From assembly GCA_002712305.1 (NCBI GenBank), contig PATE01000065.1, positions 6,917 to 23,485 on the forward strand: a stretch of DNA of 16,569 bases. Reading direction: 5' to 3'. Position numbers and translations under genes: made by a program. Source of the stretch: Gemmatimonadota bacterium (GTDB taxonomy: Bacteria; Latescibacterota; UBA2968; UBA8231). Shown here piece after piece: positions 15,323 through 16,569 of this stretch; position 1 is the stretch's first letter; every line of letters begins with the position of its first letter. The notes under the pieces are model-generated. The model saw nothing but the letters and a program-made list of their open reading frames with translations, ran no database searches and was not told where the DNA came from.

Positions 15323-16272
15323 TGGAGACTGTCGATTTCGGCACGACCGGTCTGCGTTGCTCGCGCCTGGGATTGGGTACGGTTGAACTGGGTCTGCCCT
15401 ACGGGTTGTCGAAGGAATCGCCACCCGACGACGCGGCGTGCATCCGCCTGCTGCACCAGGCCGTGGACGGAGGCGTCACCTACATCGACACAGCCGCCGC
15501 CTACGGGCGCAGCGAGGAACTGGTTGGGCTCGCGTTTGGTGGTCACCCTTCACGGCCGCTGATTGCAACCAAGGTTGCCTTGCGAGACGCAGCGGGTGAC
15601 CCGGTAGCCGCCCCCGACCAACCGGAACACGTTCGGGCAAGCGTGCATCGCAGCCTCCGACTCCTGCAGACCGACAATCTCGACATTCTACAGATCCACT
15701 CCGCGGCGGATGCTTTCCTCCACGACGAACTCGTGACGACGATGCAAGGGCTCGTCGACGAAGGTATTGTGGGGATCTGGGGCGCTTCTACCTATGGCTT
15801 GGAGGCTCCCGCCGATGCACTCGAAGAGGCGAAACTCCGTGTCCTGCAGGTCGCCTACAATGTGTTGGACCGGCGCCTCGAGGAGGAACTATTGCCCAAG
15901 GCGCGCCGACAAGGGGTTGCCATCGTACTGCGATCGGTTTTTCTCCAAGGGGTGCTGTCGGACCGACGACGCCAGTTGCCGTCAAGCATGGCCAGTCTGG
16001 CACGGGCAGCCGACGAGGTGGCCCTCATTTCGGATCAGGCGGGTCTGTCCCTTTCTCAGTTGGCGCTCCGATACGTCCTGTTCAGCGATGTGGGCAATGT
16101 CACCATCGTGGGCACGGCACATGCTCAGGAACTGGCGCAGAATCTGGCGGCGTCGACAGCGGGACCGTTGCCTTCAGATGTTGTGGCGGCCTTGTCCCAT
16201 GTCGAGGTTGAGGATTCCGAGTTGCTGCATCCGAGCTCCTGGCCCGAACAACCCATTCCATCCACCCGATAA
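15322..16272 (+). CDS. Aldo/keto reductase family oxidoreductase
   Basis: This 316-residue (beta/alpha)8-barrel enzyme uses NAD(P)H to reduce aldehydes or ketones, or runs in reverse on sugars. The catalytic tetrad is visible: D and Y in TYIDTAAAYGRSEELVG (near residues 54-69), K in LIATKV (near 83), and H in LDILQIHSA (near 120). VGIWGASTYG and LQVAYNVLDRR follow, as in sugar-dehydrogenase-like AKRs, and the C-terminal FSDVGNVTIVGTAHAQELAQNL is the cofactor phosphate-binding segment. The ATG at 15322 overlaps the murQ stop (TGATG); a TTG one codon earlier is in frame but the ATG is preferred. Coupling to murQ suggests it acts on a sugar or on a product of amino-sugar recycling such as a hydroxy acid, but the substrate cannot be read from sequence. 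Confidence 0.92.
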   Translation: METVDFGTTGLRCSRLGLGTVELGLPYGLSKESPPDDAACIRLLHQAVDGGVTYIDTAAAYGRSEELVGLAFGGHPSRPLIATKVALRDAAGDPVAAPDQPEHVRASVHRSLRLLQTDNLDILQIHSAADAFLHDELVTTMQGLVDEGIVGIWGASTYGLEAPADALEEAKLRVLQVAYNVLDRRLEEELLPKARRQGVAIVLRSVFLQGVLSDRRRQLPSSMASLARAADEVALISDQAGLSLSQLALRYVLFSDVGNVTIVGTAHAQELAQNLAASTAGPLPSDVVAALSHVEVEDSELLHPSSWPEQPIPSTR

Positions 16273-16296
16273 CCTGACTAAATCGTGCGGAGCGCC

Positions 16297-16569
16297 ATGA
16301 CCGACGTAGCCTACGATGCCTGGTATTTCATCCCTGCCGATCCGACTCCTGCAGAACCGCCTGAAGAGGGGCGCGTTTACTCAAGCCAACCGCCCATGAT
16401 GGGAACCATGGCGGTCGACGCAGGATCCAGCGTCGCCTTCAACATACCCGCCGGCACGGGCGAACTGAGAATCACCGTCACGACCACAGGCCTGAGCGCG
16501 GAGGGTCGCGGCCCGGATGCCATGCAGGTCTTTATGGGCGACGCAGTGGATGGCCCGCTCAAACAAGAA
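16297..16569 (+). CDS. Hypothetical protein, N-terminal 91 residues (3' end outside window)
   Basis: An open frame starts at ATG 16297, 24 nt after the aldo/keto reductase stop, with GGAG 4 nt upstream of the start, and runs off the window. I do not recognise a family. The visible part begins with MTDVAYDAWYFIPADP, is proline- and acid-rich near residues 14-26, and then shows alternating beta-type segments (GTMAVDAGSSVAF, ELRITVTTTGL, MQVFMGDAV). That pattern could be the start of a beta-sandwich such as a carbohydrate-binding module, but this is a guess. There is no signal peptide, so if it is surface-exposed it uses another route. Same strand and short spacing suggest it is the third gene of the murQ unit. 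Confidence 0.7.
   Translation, partial: MTDVAYDAWYFIPADPTPAEPPEEGRVYSSQPPMMGTMAVDAGSSVAFNIPAGTGELRITVTTTGLSAEGRGPDAMQVFMGDAVDGPLKQE

Overview
The window is ordinary bacterial chromosome: GC-rich, densely packed, with most genes on the minus strand in tightly overlapping operons. A periplasmic OmpA-type peptidoglycan-binding protein and a MurQ wall-recycling enzyme point to a diderm (Gram-negative-type) bacterium. No gene fixes the taxon. A microcompartment shell protein in one operon with a fuculose-phosphate-type aldolase, plus ThiT and RqcH in a diderm, would suit an uncultivated FCB or PVC-like lineage such as Latescibacterota or Planctomycetota; this is a low-confidence inference.

Layout, left to right. 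Positions 1-833 (minus) hold the first 277 residues of threonine synthase. Positions 1071-2366 (minus) encode a 431-residue, extremely acidic protein with a small helical head and repeated FliM-like EIDALF motifs; a good sigma-54 promoter lies upstream at 2509-2522 and a hairpin terminator downstream at 997-1028. Positions 2725-4457 (minus) hold a two-gene unit: thiamine ECF S-component ThiT, then an alanine/serine-glyoxylate-type aminotransferase. Positions 4670-7693 (minus) are a four-gene unit with 2-nt or overlapping junctions: BMC-H shell protein, flippase-like membrane protein, class II aldolase with a C-terminal extension that looks like an encapsulation peptide, and an exported TPR-parvulin protein. 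Positions 7791-14083 (minus) are a translation-related operon: valS, an OmpA-domain lipoprotein-like or periplasmic protein, rqcH (NFACT) and ychF. A 327-bp divergent region (14084-14410) separates this from a plus-strand unit of murQ, an aldo/keto reductase and a hypothetical protein cut off by the window end.

Two systems deserve attention. One is the microcompartment operon: shell protein and tagged aldolase occur together, but without the pentameric vertex protein, aldehyde dehydrogenase or phosphotransacylase of a complete locus, so it looks like a satellite locus whose remaining parts lie elsewhere. The other is the acidic EIDALF-repeat protein. Its repeats match the CheY-binding N-terminal peptide of the flagellar switch protein FliM, its chain is probably disordered, and its promoter is of the sigma-54 class often used for motility genes. 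A multivalent CheY-binding or scaffold protein is a testable hypothesis.
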